Shown one piece after another: positions 1-13,153 of a DNA stretch of 64,000 nt. The first letter of the stretch is position 1; every line of letters begins with the position of its first letter. The stretch comes from Saccharina japonica. Lineage: Eukaryota > Sar > Phaeophyceae > Laminariales > Laminariaceae. Under the pieces are notes generated by a model that saw only the letters and a program-made list of their open reading frames with translations, was not told the DNA's origin and searched no databases. The translations under genes and the position numbers were made by a program. The stretch is from the NCBI GenBank assembly GCA_008828725.1, contig MEHQ01001746.1:449846-513845 (forward strand). The letters are read 5' to 3'.

Positions 1-43
1 CGCGTATAGTCCTAACATTGGGATGGGGGTTCGAAGCTCTTAC

Positions 44-682
44 CGACGTCGCCCTGCTGGAGTAGTCGAAGAACATCGGCTTGTCGGGCAGGGAGTAGTC
101 GAAGAAGAGCGGCTTATCGTGCAGCCTCAGAGGCATCACGGCCCAGTAAAGGGCGCCGTACAGCACCACGGCCGACAGGAGCAGCGCCACGAATATCATA
201 AGGTACTGGAAGACCTGCACTTTTTGTTAGACGCGGGCAGAGCGTTGTTGCACAAGCACGCAATGTTAGACACGGGCATAGAGGTTTGTTGCACAAGCGC
301 GCACATATAAAAAACGAAAAACGTGATAAGGGGTCCGATAAAAGTACTACGAAAATCAGGAGGTACCGGAAGATCTGCATGTACACCCGGGCAAAATGTC
401 CCATTCAGAACTGAAAACAGATGTCCTACACTAATTCCAAGTAGTTTGTCCCCAAATACGTTGGACCAGTTCTTAAGGGGTTGAATAAAAAGCACGCAAA
501 AACATCAAAACACGAAAAAATGCGATAGGACTCCAAGCAATTTCTTTTAGAAACGAAGGAATAATTGAAGCATGCGAAAAGTAACAACACGAACGTGCAG
601 AAATGGTGCTATCTGCCCTTGACACCTGCGGAGGAACTACAGTAGTACCTGCCGGCCCGGTGTGTGCTCCTCCTGGTTCCAT
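44..682 (-). pseudogene. Antisense copy of seipin exons 1 and 2 (partial gene)
   Basis: Mirror of 13097-13735. Exon 1 corresponds to 626-682 and exon 2 to 44-214 on the minus strand. Both keep open frames and the same splice borders as the right copy, so nothing inside the visible part is broken. Whether the remaining exons exist lies beyond position 1. It may be a head-to-head paralogue, a truncated duplicate, or an assembly fold-back. Downstream exons 3-6 have no second copy inside this window. Confidence 0.7.
402..482 (-). mobile_element. B element (and mirror at 13297-13379)
   Basis: About 80 bp with ends CCCATTCAGAACTGA and CAGTTCTTAAGGGGTTG and the constant core CCAAGTAGTTTGTCCCCAAA. 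It lies between seipin exon 2 and the decayed exon copy. Confidence 0.8.
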
Positions 683-1710
683 TCGGTGTTTCAACAACAA
701 ACATCACAAAAACAAATGACGCAAAACCAACAACCAAAAAAAGCGAAACATGGTACACAAAAAGCGAACTACAGCACTTATGCCGGTGGCTGGGTTTCTA
801 GCGTGAGCACGTCATAAACTGCTGCGCCGTGGATAACGAGTGCTGGAGACGGCAATCAGCGTGAACGTGAAGTTTCCAACGAAGTGCCGGGACGAAGTCG
901 TCACGACACGTCGCCAAATATCGACGCTAATATTAAGGGCAATAGCCAAAAATAGGCTCAAAAGGCCTAGGTATACCTATTTTTGGCTAGTGCCCTAATA
1001 ATAATAGTGGTCCCGGATGCCACCATCGAACAAGTTGCTCGTGGGCGTGTCTAGTCTAGTCGACAAGGTCGACGCTAACACCGGTAGTCATCACACCCAA
1101 CATGACCATCGAACAAGTTGCACTCGTGAGGGCGTTTAGCCGACAAAGGTCGACACGCTAGTACCGGCGGTCGACATACCCAACAACTAGCTCGTACGTA
1201 GCCCTATCTAGCCCGAGATGGTTGCTACTGCGGGTAGTGAAGGGGGGGAGTATCCTCAACACAATCAAACAAAAAGACGAACGCATCTCACCCCCCCCCC
1301 CCCCCCCCCCGCCAAATTTGGGGCAAATATTTTCTGACTGAATATTGGTATTTTGTTTAGGGCGATATTGTTTTTTGTGACTTGACTATTGGTGTACTCA
1401 CCAACAGAGGAATGGCCCAATAAAGCATGCCTTAAGGATGGAATATTAATAATATTTGTGCTTGTCGTTATTTTTCGATCTATACCTTTAAGTCACCGCA
1501 TTATTGTAGTGGTATACACAAGGGATAACTTTAAAGCTCAGCTCGTATATAGGAGGTTTCCTATTCTCGGAGGCACTCTTATCAAGCGTTGAGCACATGT
1601 GTCTGCCCTTCTCCCTTTTCACGGCCGTATTTTTTTAATAATGATAGCGCCAATCATGTGTAGGACTCGGCGTTCCCACAGCTCGCCCTAATTCATCGAA
1701 GTAAATGTAT

Positions 1711-1850
1711 TTGCCCGTCCACTTTCATCGAGTTTAAACAAAAAATATTGCTCGTCCACTTCACCGAGTTAAAACAAAAAGTATTGCTCGCCCGCTTTCA
1801 TCGAGTTAAAGCAAAAAGTATTGCTCGACACCTTTCATCGAACTAAAGGT
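1711..1850. repeat. Minisatellite of about 45 bp, three units (mirror 11940-12075)
   Basis: Units run CTTTCATCGAGTTAAA then ACAAAAAGTATTGCTCG, in the first inverted duplication. Confidence 0.8.
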
Positions 1851-3522
1851 ATTTTTTAAATGAATACTGGAATGTATGGGCGCGTTTTACCGCAGAATAG
1901 AGTACACGTCTACCAGTAATATGTACGAGTACATGATTATTTTCAAAGGCCAGATCCGCCCAGATAACCGTTACCGCACAAACTTGCGGTAAGGGATGAA
2001 TCGATACCATCCCCTTGTGAAAACACGTAAAAAGGAGAGGCACTCCAACACATGTATGGCGGCGGCGTTTTTATTCAGGGACTGTTACGAAACCTTCAAG
2101 AACCGCAAATTTTCCGAGGGCTTCTCCCTTAATATATTTACGAACAGTTTGCGAACCGGGACTGGCACAAACCCCGGACCGGCACATTACGCATCCCTGA
2201 ATATGTGTGATCACTCTTATGCAGAACTAGGTGCAGGAGAAGCCTGAACCTTCTACGTGCCTGGTACGTAACATTAGGCACCCACGGTGACTGTGAAATA
2301 TACCAGCCTACACCAGCCCATTTGGCACCTCAGCCGCAAGGGCCAACCGTCACCCCTAAATAACTACAGCCATGTTTCGGGTACAAGGGGGGGGGGTACG
2401 ATTTAAGAGAGCTGGATGAAGAGAAACTCAATTCAAGAGAGGTAAAATGGCTTGGCACGAGCATACTGAAATATGATATAAATCCATCCCTGTTTAATAG
2501 AGAGAAAGGTCTACTATTAATACATAAAAGTAGGCCTGACACCCGTCTGACAAACCGTAGCCCCCCCCCTGTCCATTCTACGCTAAATTAGACTATTACG
2601 GGGGGGCATAGTAAATAGGACCTATGGTACATAAAATACCCAATATATACATACGAGTAGGACCTATGGTACACATAAATACCTATACATTTTCTTGCTT
2701 ATACTAACAAGATATGGCTCCCTTAATGAGAAACTAACTTTTTACACTGGTGGAAATATATGATACTGCTGAATATTGCAGCAACATAGGATACCACCAG
2801 GTACCAGGTATAGGCATATATACACGAACGATGCTGCCGGTACTCGAAAATCGGGCACCATCACCAGGGCAATTCCACGCCCGCATAGCACGACGTATTG
2901 AAGTGAATATAAGTTCCTCACAGCAGTATTACGAGCGCGTGGGTGAACAAAATTGGAAAATTGGAAGAAAGTCGACGAGCTGTGGGAAAACCTCCTCTTT
3001 TGCATGCATATATATACCAGGTATAATATCAGCATGTATGATGAAGAACGCAATACGAATACCTGTATATGTATAAAGCAGTAATACCAGGTATGTTTAT
3101 TCCCGATTATATAATAAGTAGTGACTACGAGTTACGTGAAAACCGCTCCTTCTTCCCCCCCTTACTATTTTTTTTTTCCCCCCCACCAATTATTTGTTCC
3201 CACATAGACACACGCTCCCTGAATTTTACAGCCTCAGATTGTGCCCCCCTCATACGGGGGATGCACAGTCTGCATGAGGACATATATAACCCATGAGTAC
3301 GCGCGATCGAAGTATCACACTCAGCTAGCAAAATATGGGTTTCGACGATATCCTCGATCTCACAGCTGTTTTAAAAAACTAGATTTTAATATATAGGAGT
3401 AAGCATTGTAAATCAAGGCAGGTGTCGGGGGATAAAGGCAGAGACATAGAAACCCATGACCACGGCTTCTTTCAGGTTGTCACCGAGCGCTAACCCCTTC
3501 TATGACATGGGCGTGCGTGCCA

Positions 3523-3897
3523 ATGGCGCATGCTGCGGTAGAGGTGCATCATTCATTTCTTCTCAGGGTGGTCACGTGAGGAGCTCTTTACGCCATCCGA
3601 AAAAAACTGATTTTGGAAGAAATACAAAAAAAAATGCTGCGATTATACCCGATGAACGATACCATGGCCCCAAGTATACCACGAAAAATGTTGCAACGCA
3701 AGAATGAGATTCCGACGATTTTGGGTTAAGAACTGCCTTAAGAAATGGTCCCACATATTCGGGGACAAACTACTTGGAATTAGTGTGGGATATATTTTCC
3801 GTTCTGAATGGGTTAAGGAGCCCCGTCATTCAGACACCGTTTCAGCCAAAAAGTGCTACATACGTACGAGTACCTCTATCGTTGCACGCGTNCAATC
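3523..3897. mobile_element. A element with nested B element (and mirror at 9894-10267)
   Basis: Ends are GCGCATGCTGCGGTAGAGGT and ACCTCTATCGTTGCACGCGT, an imperfect terminal inverted repeat. An A element normally reads GATTTTGGGTTAAGGAGCC in its right half; here a B element (about 3728-3820) sits at that TTAA. Non-autonomous DNA-transposon relic. Confidence 0.8.
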
Positions 3898-4230
3898 TGG
3901 ACGAAAATATAAGGACCATTTGGTCTTCATACTTATACCCCAAAGGCCCTTACATTCCCGCCCAGAGTATGAGTACGTAGTGAATTATCACACGGGTGAT
4001 AAAGACACCCCCCCCCTTTGGGTGATTTTTTCTAGCCAATTTTCTCTCCGAAACAAGGGAGGCACATTCTTAATACAACGAAGGCGGTGGCTTTGGGAAT
4101 ACCTCGTCGAGATTTTGACGCATGCTACGGGTAACCCTTGTAGGACTGGAGTCCTGTTTTGGGGACAAATTACTTAGAATTAGAGTGTTTTGTCCCCTAA
4201 ACGGGACTGCAGTTCTAAAAGGGTTAAAGT

Positions 4231-4765
4231 GCACCATTTTTGCCTCCTGAGACTCTTCACTTGAGGAGCTCTATACTTATACTAATAGCAAGTCAGTATT
4301 ACGGGGAACCATAGTGAGCGCCAATTAATACTAGCGTGGGTAAGCAAAATTCGAGCGGAGTCTGACGAGGGAAGGAAAGGCTGCAATCTTCTCGCGATAA
4401 AAATGCAAGGCAAGAACCGTAGTGGGGGAGGAGGGAGAAGAGCCTACTTTGTGACCCCGGATCTGAGTTACGACTAGGGAGGGAGAAAGACGGAAGAGCG
4501 AAGATAATAAATGGGATGGACAAAAAAAAAAAAAAAATGGTCCCCCGTTGAAGTAAGTCACCCGAAACAGATTTTTGAAGCGGAATAAAAAAATATATTA
4601 TAGAAGTATCGTACCTGATGAACACATTCCCATGGCCCCAAGTATAAAATGAGAAAAAACGAATATTACAACACAAGGAATGAAATTCCGACAGTTTTGG
4701 GGTCAAGAAGCTCCGTCATTAAGAAACGGTTTCAGCGAAAAAGTGCTCTACCTGTATCGTAGCTT
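4231..4765. mobile_element. A element split by a SINE
   Basis: The left part (GTGCACCATTTTTGCC.., GAGGAGCTCTATA) and right part (ACAGATTTTTGAAG.., GAACACATTCCCATGGCCCC, TTTCAGCGAAAAAGTGCT) are contiguous once 4300-4537 is removed. Confidence 0.75.
4300..4537 (+). mobile_element. SINE, headless, inserted in an A element
   Basis: Body from GAGCGCC to GGGATGGAC plus an A tail. The flanking 4231-4299 and 4538-4765 are the two halves of one A element, so the SINE is the younger insertion. Confidence 0.85.
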
Positions 4766-4909
4766 TTTTTTTTTTTTTTTTTTTCATCCTCCGGCGGATG
4801 GGTAAAAATAAAGCTTACGTAGCACGCGTCTCTTTCTGTAGACGTATTGCTCGGCATTGGCGCTCTCCTCGTTGGGGAGAAAATCAGCTTCGAAATTCGT
4901 CCGACGGGG

Positions 4910-5133
4910 GGTGTGTTATCTTATCACCCGGGTGTGTTACCTTATCACCCGGGTGTGTTATCTTATCACCCGGGTGTGTTATTTTATCACCCGGGTGTGT
5001 TATGTTATCACCCGGGTGTGTTATGTTATCACCCGGGTGTGTTATGTTATCACCCGGGTGTGTTATATTATCACCCGGGTTTGTTATGTTACCACCCGGG
5101 TGATAATATTATCACCCGGGTGATACACGGTAT
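4910..5133. repeat. 21-bp satellite, about ten units
   Basis: Unit TGTGTTATSTTATCACCCGG plus G. ATCACCCGGGTGAT is palindromic across unit borders, and the last unit completes a longer palindrome. All three forward frames are open through the array, which explains the three overlapping open frames here; none is a gene. Confidence 0.9.
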
Positions 5134-5289
5134 GCTATTTTGCTAAAGTTTCCCCTGTAGAATTTTCGAGTACGCAAGTCTCCAAAAAGCGCGGCAGTTG
5201 TTCACAGATGCTCCCACTACCTGGGCGCAAAGCAAAGTAGTTCCGAGAGAAGACACTTCAGGTACTTCGTGAACTCGCAGTATTGGGGC

Positions 5290-5550
5290 TTTATGTACTG
5301 CGAGATACCTGTGTGAGTACTCGCAGTATTCCGAGATTCTGTACTGCGGATGCTGCCATACTCGCAATATTTCGGGGTTCCATATTGTGGATTACTGCTG
5401 TTACTGCTGTACTTGAAGTATTTCAGGGTTCTGTCTGTACTGCGGGTACAGCCAAGTACTGGCAGTATTTCGTCCGTTGTTGCTGCGAGTACCGCAAGCA
5501 CTCGGAGGAGTACCAAAATTATCTCAGCATACGCAGTATACTCGGGAGTA
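5290..5550. repeat. Degenerate array of TACTGCGAGTACTCGCAG units
   Basis: Variants of TACTGCGAGTACTCGCAGTA and TATTTCGGGGTTCTGTACTG recur every 30-50 bp. Undetermined base at 5555. No gene seen. Confidence 0.6.
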
Positions 5551-5712
5551 TGAANTATACTTCGACCATCTGCGCACCGTTTCGATAACTCCATCCCCAT
5601 TTTATTGCAGAAACATTCACGGATGGTTTTCTACGAGTGGGAGTTAGAGAAAATTACTTTCAGGGGGGGGGGGACTGGAGTACTTAAGAGTACTGGCAGT
5701 TTTCGGGAGCAT

Positions 5713-5998
5713 ATACAGCAGTGGGTACCCCGATTTAAGAGCGGCCAAGATAAGAGCAATCGGGGTTTGTTTTTGCCTTTTACTACGGAAAAAATGGTCC
5801 CACACTAATTCCAAGTAATCTTGTCCCGAAAAAATGGTTGCAGTTCTTAAGGGGTTGAGAGTGGCCGAATCGGCATGTCCCGCCTATACTAAAACGCTAT
5901 ATATCTTGCGCACTACAGATAAGAGCAATGTGTAGTTAAGAGCGCTTGTTTTGGTTTAAGATTGTCACACACCGCTCTTAAATAGGGGTACCCACTTA
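5713..5998. mobile_element. E element with B fragment
   Basis: Ends CAGTGGGTACCCCGATTTAA and GCTCTTAAATAGGGGTACCC form a terminal inverted repeat. A partial B element (about 5798-5862) is inside. Landmarks: AATCGGCATGTCCCGCCTAT, ACTACAGATAAGAGCAATG. Confidence 0.75.
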
Positions 5999-5999
5999 G

Positions 6000-8900
6000 T
6001 ACTGCGAGTGCTCGCAGTGTTTACGGGTTCACTACTCGTGGTCTGGCGCACCTGTGCAGCTAGTGTTCTGAAAGGGATGGCTTCTTTCAGATGCCGGCGA
6101 GCACACACCCTTCGTACGAAGTATAGCGCTGGTATATACCGTACATACACGAACACAAACATAACACAACCCCCCCCTGGCGATCAGCAAATTGCAGAAC
6201 CGATAAGTAGTATTGCCACAACAAACGGCCGAGTGGGAGCGTACCTACTGTTACGATGGGTAGCTACGGGCATTCAGTCAACGCACTCCGAAGCTCGAAA
6301 CTCTGAAAAAATCGTCCAGCCCTGGCTCATATACCCCAGCCCTGCTTTAGCGACCATAACCCTCGGCAATCGCCTACGATGCCGAGGATCGGAGCCGAAT
6401 GCGAATTGGAGGGTCACAACGGACAGCACCATTGTAGCACCAAGCCGCGAAAAGGCCGGTGAGGTGTTAGGGCGCAGTCGCATGAAGGGTGAGCGCTTCC
6501 TATATACCTGGATATACTACTACTGCTAAAGAACCGCTTGTGAGGGCGGAATACTTAATGATATGACCCAAAAGCCCTCCAATCGACAGATATAAATGTG
6601 GTCTGTTTCGGAATTATTTCAATAGACGTGACGCGTCGACCAATTTTACGCTTCTATCCCCAGCGTAATCAAGAAAAGTGAAACGCATCCCACGCAAAAT
6701 TGGGGACAAATGTTACTTGTAACTTGTTTGTTGTCTTCACATTAAAAACCGTGCGCTCTCTCTATCCAATACCTCATCGTCACGTACTAATCCTAACCAC
6801 TTGTAATTAGTTGTGCGGACATTTTTTCCAGTTCCTGAAACAGAGTCAAGACATCATTCGGTCGAAGGGGTGTGCTATCTCTACTAATAGCTTATGTGTA
6901 CTATTATTACTAATATCATCACCCGTGTTGTTATACGGTACTATTCAACACTACAGGACTCTATGCTGTGCCTATTTGCCTTTTAGAGCGGTAGCGCCTT
7001 ATTTTCTGAGCCTCCTCGTCATCGTAGGAGCTCCGTACCACTAAGCATTCATGAATATACTAATTAAATAGTATGTTAACCCATTACGTAAGCCACCCAA
7101 AACCTGTTTTGATCAAATATGCCGGCTAAGCCCGATCAAAACACCAGATGGCCTATGAATACTCGTACATACATATATATGTACAAAGATGAGTTTTGAG
7201 GAAAGAATCGATCTCACAGCTTTGTTAATTTGTTTGTTATTTCTTCACATACCAGGTAATATATAGGTGTTATCACGGATACTATTGTGCAGCACAAATG
7301 GAGTACAGCAGTATCGGCGCCACTCGTACATAATACACATGAAGATCCGGCTGCAGGCTAGATCCCTATTTTCGCCGAGCGAGAAATGGGGGAGATTTCT
7401 CACCAATCTCCTATACCAAGCAGACAACCAGCGCCTAGGCTACATATTTCTTGCAAAACAAAAACAAAAGTGGCCCAGATGTCTCAAAGTGTGTTTTCTT
7501 ATTCACGAGAGGGTCGATACTGGACTGCACTATTGAATAATAGTATTAATAGTAAATGTACCGGGTAGTTCCTCGGTTGATAAGGCATTACGTCGCACGA
7601 ATAGTACGGGGGGACATAGTAATCATGGCCATATATGCATAGTAAAAATACTGGAATATATAGGTTTTCGCGTACGAGATGGGTCCTGATTACTAAGGTC
7701 TCCGGCAATAAGTTAATAGTCAGGAACACATAGTTCGAGGGGTGGACGAACCTTGATAGTAGGTATTTACGGGGGTTTTGTGCTTGGCGCCTGAAGCCGA
7801 CCCTCCGACCCGAGCCCTAACCCGAACCCTATGGCAGTGGTCACTGCTGGGATGCTGTGCTCGGTAAGACTCTAGGTTGACTCGACCAGCGTGGAAGCTG
7901 AGCNTGGAAAGACTTCAGGGTAACTCGGGATGCTGTGGCTGAGAAAGACTCCAAGTTGATTGAGCCGCGTAAAACATACCCTTAGCCAATCAGAGTGCCT
8001 AAATACCTTACCTTAGGAAGATCTACTATCATGCTTCGTCCAGTACTGCATAGTTCGGCAAAAAAAAAGGTACTCTTACGTACGTACTCGTGCCCCTATC
8101 GTACGTAGCGTGCGTCACTCGCATTGCACTGCAAAGAGGTGGTGCATGGTGGTGCGCTTCTTAAGGGGCTTTCAAAGCAACCTCCTGTCCTGGGAGCTTG
8201 GCTGGAGAGTGAGTGAATCGACACAAAACAAAAAAAAAGTACCAAAGCAAGTGCTTTCACGAACGCACGAGAGAAAAATACACCTGGGTATCATTAAGCA
8301 TACATTCTGCCCTATTAGTATTGGTACAGCTCTAGTCTACCCGGTTTAGAAAATACCTGCGGGATACTCGCGAGTACAAACCCTCTGTGCCAAAACGCGT
8401 CACGGCCGCGGGTACGAGTAGCACTCAATACTCGCCGAGTTTTTGGAGCCCAAAAAATGTATGGCGTGTAGTATAGCATGCTAAAACCCAAATATATATA
8501 CATACATATATATATTTAAATGTATAGCCTTTTGTATGGGTATTCTTAAACCCAATCGATCTATAATGGGCATTCTAAATCGCACGCGCCTTGTTCGTAC
8601 GTCGTATGGCGTTCAGTATACCATACAAAAACCCACAAAAAAAATACTAAAACGCTCGCGAGTACCCGGGGCTTTCTGTTTTAGATTTGGCGAGTACACG
8701 ATGGCCGCGAATATTCGGAATGCGCATTCTTAACCCCACGCACCTCATGTGTATGGCGTTTAGTATACCATACAAAAACCCATACGACAAAAAGCTAAAA
8801 TACTCGCGAGTTGCCGGGGGTTTCTATTATATATTTGGCGAGTTTTACTCGTTGGCCACGAATACTGGGTGGGGTGCGCTCTATTCTGCACGGACATTTA

Positions 8901-9760
8901 GATGTGCGGGGTGTCGATGAGTACGGGTAGAAACAACAGTTTACCCCCTTAAGAAATGGTCCAACGTATTTGGGGAGAAACTACTTGGAATTATTGCTTC
9001 TTCTTTTTTTTTCAGTTCTGACAGCAGTCGTTAAAAAAAACAAAGCCGTTCTGTTCGTTTCAGTTGCGATACTATTCCTGGTAGAATTTCGATATTTCAT
9101 GACTACCTATCGAAAGCGATATTTCTACAGTTCTAATGCTCAGACCTACTCTCTGTGACCAGTGTAAGAGAGCGCAGGTCATGGGGCAACATGTTTGTCT
9201 CGGGAGCCGGATCGATCCGAGGCCTTTTTCATCACGAAACGTGCCTCTTACTCAAAAGCGACTCTCCATACCTCTGGTACCCATACATAAAACGGCAGTT
9301 TCTCCGGCTGTTGGTACTGTTTCAAGTTAGATTTTCGACGAGGACGCCGAGGACTATTAGGCGGACCTACCTGGGGCTCTAGTTTGACCGTCCGTAGTGT
9401 CCTACGCGGCCACAGCAGCGTGTAGATACCAAACAGGAGCTCCGAAACGATCAAAATTCTTGCTGCTGGGCACTTTCGTTTCGTGATGTAAGAATACCAA
9501 TGTTAGTTCTCCCTTGCAGATCCAAGGGCCCCAACACCTCCTAGAGACCACAACGAACAAGCTATACGTTGGTCGGGAGTGGGTCTGAGCATTAGAAGTG
9601 GAGCTATGCCGTGTTCCGTAAGGAGTACTAATACGGTGTTACTGTACCAAGCATATTATTGCTACTGTAAACAAAGAAGAAAACATCATTTTTTCAAAAG
9701 ACGCAAGTACTCTTTTTTGTTTTGTTTTTACCGAGGGGGGCCCTTAACCCATTCAGAACT
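6000..9760. other. Spacer sequence without supported genes
   Basis: Contains a D fragment (6431-6580), an I element (7605-7715), a two-unit GGGATGCTGTG repeat with an undetermined base at 7904, an A fragment (8039-8117), two copies of a GTATGGCGTTTAGTATACCA segment (8605-8635, 8750-8780) and a B fragment (8945-9000). Nothing is identified in 9020-9740. Confidence 0.6.
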
Positions 9761-12700
9761 CAAAACAAATGTCCCACACTGGTGTCTTTATCACCCGTGT
9801 GATAATTCACTACGTACTCATACTCTGGGCGGGAATGTAAGGGCCTTTGGGGTATAAGTATGAAGACCAAATGGTCCTTATATTTTGGTCCAGATTGCAC
9901 GCGTGCAACGATAGAGGTACTCGTACGTATGTAGCACTTTTTGGCTGAAACGGTGTCTGAATGACGGGGCTCCTTAACCCATTCAGAACGGAAAATATAT
10001 CCCACACTAATTCCAAGTAGTTTGTCCCCGAATATGTGGGACCATTTCTTAAGGCAGTTCTTAACCCAAAATCGTCGGAATCTCATTCTTGCGTTGCAAC
10101 ATTTTTCGTGGTATACTTGGGGCCATGGTATCGTTCATCGGGTATAATCGCAGCATTTTTTTTTGTATTTCTTCCAAAATCAGTTTTTTTCGGATGGCGT
10201 AAAGAGCTCCTCACGTGACCACCCTGAGAAGAAATGAATGATGCACCTCTACCGCAGCATGCGCCATTGGCACGCACGCCCATGTCATAGAAGGGGTTAG
10301 CGCTCGGTGACAACCTGAAAGAAGCCGTGGTCATGGGTTTCTATGTCTCTGCCTTTATCCCCCGACACCTGCCTTGATTTACAATGCTTACTCCTATATA
10401 TTAAAATCTAGTTTTTTAAAACAGCTGTGAGATCGAGGATATCGTCGAAACCCATATTTTGCTAGCTGAGTGTGATACTTCGATCGCGCGTACTCATGGG
10501 TTATATATGTCCTCATGCAGACTGTGCATCCCCCGTATGAGGGGGGCACAATCTGAGGCTGTAAAATTCAGGGAGCGTGTGTCTATGTGGGAACAAATAA
10601 TTGGTGGGGGGGAAAAAAAAAATAGTAAGGGGGGGAAGAAGGAGCGGTTTTCACGTAACTCGTAGTCACTACTTATTATATAATCGGGAATAAACATACC
10701 TGGTATTACTGCTTTATACATATACAGGTATTCGTATTGCGTTCTTCATCATACATGCTGATATTATACCTGGTATATATATGCATGCAAAAGAGGAGGT
10801 TTTCCCACAGCTCGTCGACTTTCTTCCAATTTTCCAATTTTGTTCACCCACGCGCTCGTAATACTGCTGTGAGGAACTTATATTCACTTCAATACGTCGT
10901 GCTATGCGGGCGTGGAATTGCCCTGGTGATGGTGCCCGATTTTCGAGTACCGGCAGCATCGTTCGTGTATATATGCCTATACCTGGTACCTGGTGGTATC
11001 CTATGTTGCTGCAATATTCAGCAGTATCATATATTTCCACCAGTGTAAAAAGTTAGTTTCTCATTAAGGGAGCCATATCTTGTTAGTATAAGCAAGAAAA
11101 TGTATAGGTATTTATGTGTACCATAGGTCCTACTCGTATGTATATATTGGGTATTTTATGTACCATAGGTCCTATTTACTATGCCCCCCCGTAATAGTCT
11201 AATTTAGCGTAGAATGGACAGGGGGGGGGCTACGGTTTGTCAGACGGGTGTCAGGCCTACTTTATGTATTAATAGTAGACCTTTCTCTATTAAACAGGGA
11301 TGGATTTATATCATATTTCAGTATGCTCGTGCCAAGCCATTTTACCTCTCTTGAATTGAGTTTCTCTTCATCCAGCTCTCTTAAATCGTACCCCCCCCCC
11401 TTGTACCCGAAACATGGCTGTAGTTATTTAGGGGTGACGGTTGGCCCTTGCGGCTGAGGTGCCAAATGGGCTGGTGTAGGCTGGTATATTTCACAGTCAC
11501 CGTGGGTGCCTAATGTTACGTACCAGGCACGTAGAAGGTTCAGGCTTCTCCTGCACCTAGTTCTGCATAAGAGTGATCACACATATTCAGGGATGCGTAA
11601 TGTGCCGGTCCGGGGTTTGTGCCAGTCCCGGTTCGCAAACTGTTCGTAAATATATTAAGGGAGAAGCCCTCGGAAAATTTGCGGTTCTTGAAGGTTTCGT
11701 AACAGTCCCTGAATAAAAACGCCGCCGCCATACATGTGTTGGAGTGCCTCTCCTTTTTACGTGTTTTCACAAGGGGATGGTATCGATTCATCCCTTACCG
11801 CAAGTTTGTGCGGTAACGGTTATCTGGGCGGATCTGGCCTTTGAAAATAATCATGTACTCGTACATATTACTGGTAGACGTGTACTCTATTCTGCGGTAA
11901 AACGCGCCCATACATTCCAGTATTCATTTAAAAAATACCTTTAGTTCGATGAAAGGGGTCGAGCAATACTTTTTGCTTTAACTCGATGAAAGCGGGCGAG
12001 CAATACTTTTTGTTTTAACTCGGTGAAGTGGACGAGCAATATTTTTTGTTTAAACTCGATGAAAGTGGACGGGCAAATACATTTACTTCGATGAATTAGG
12101 GCGAGCTGTGGGAACGCCGAGTCCTACACATGATTGGCGCTATCATTATTAAAAAAATACGGCCGTGAAAAGGGAGAAGGGCAGACACATGTGCTCAACG
12201 CTTGATAAGAGTGCCTCCGAGAATAGGAAACCTCCTATATACGAGCTGAGCTTTAAAGTTATCCCTTGTGTATACCACTACAATAATGCGGTGACTTAAA
12301 GGTATAGATCGAAAAATAACGACAAGCACAAATATTATTAATATTCCATCCTTAAGGCATGCTTTATTGGGCCATTCCTCTGTTGGTGAGTACACCAATA
12401 GTCAAGTCACAAAAAACAATATCGCCCTAAACAAAATACCAATATTCAGTCAGAAAATATTTGCCCCAAATTTGGCGGGGGGGGGGGGTGAGATGCGTTC
12501 GTCTTTTTGTTTGATTGTGTTGAGGATACTCCCCCCCTTCACTACCCGCAGTAGCAACCATCTCGGGCTAGATAGGGCTACGTACGAGCTAGTTGTTGGG
12601 TATGTCGACCGCCGGTACTAGCGTGTCGACCTTTGTCGGCTAAACGCCCTCACGAGTGCAACTTGTTCGATGGTCATGTTGGGTGTGATGACTACCGGTG

Positions 12701-13096
12701 TTAGCGTCGACCTTGTCGACTAGACTAGACACGCCCACGAGCAACTTGTTCGATGGTGGCATCCGGGACCACTATTATTATTAGGGCACTAGCCAAAAAT
12801 AGGTATACCTAGGCCTTTTGAGCCTATTTTTGGCTATTGCCCTTAATATTAGCGTCGATATTTGGCGACGTGTCGTGACGACTTCGTCCCGGCACTTCGT
12901 TGGAAACTTCACGTTCACGCTGATTGCCGTCTCCAGCACTCGTTATCCACGGCGCAGCAGTTTATGACGTGCTCACGCTAGAAACCCAGCCACCGGCATA
13001 AGTGCTGTAGTTCGCTTTTTGTGTACCATGTTTCGCTTTTTTTGGTTGTTGGTTTTGCGTCATTTGTTTTTGTGATGTTTGTTGTTGAAACACCGA

Positions 13097-13153
13097 ATGG
13101 AACCAGGAGGAGCACACACCGGGCCGGCAGGTACTACTGTAGTTCCTCCGCAG
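13097..13153 (+). CDS. Seipin exon 1 (candidate start exon)
   Basis: ATG at 13097 opens a 19-residue Gly/Pro/Thr-rich stretch ending at a CAG|GTGTCA donor in phase 0, matching the phase of the next acceptor. It would be the short cytosolic tail. It was chosen because no start codon lies in frame at the head of exon 2. An alternative first exon further upstream cannot be excluded. Confidence 0.45.

Larger units (their letters stand above)
1..4009. repeat. Left arm of large inverted duplication
   Basis: This 4 kb block is the reverse complement of 9781-13778. Paired positions sum to 13779 at the outer end and 13790 at the inner end. Most of the 11-base drift comes from a run of 20 C near 1291, which is 12 G on the other side. 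Only scattered substitutions and homopolymer differences are visible, so the duplication is recent or the assembly has folded back. The inner edge is sharp at 4009/9781. The outer edge is not visible because the left arm reaches position 1. The arm holds antisense seipin exons, one A element with a nested B element, a 45 bp minisatellite and an I element. No other gene is supported. There is an undetermined base at 3892. Confidence 0.95.

Noticed and set aside
3704..4177. 157-codon frame in the left arm
   Set aside because: It runs through an A element and a nested B element; the matching frame on the right arm exists only because of the duplication.
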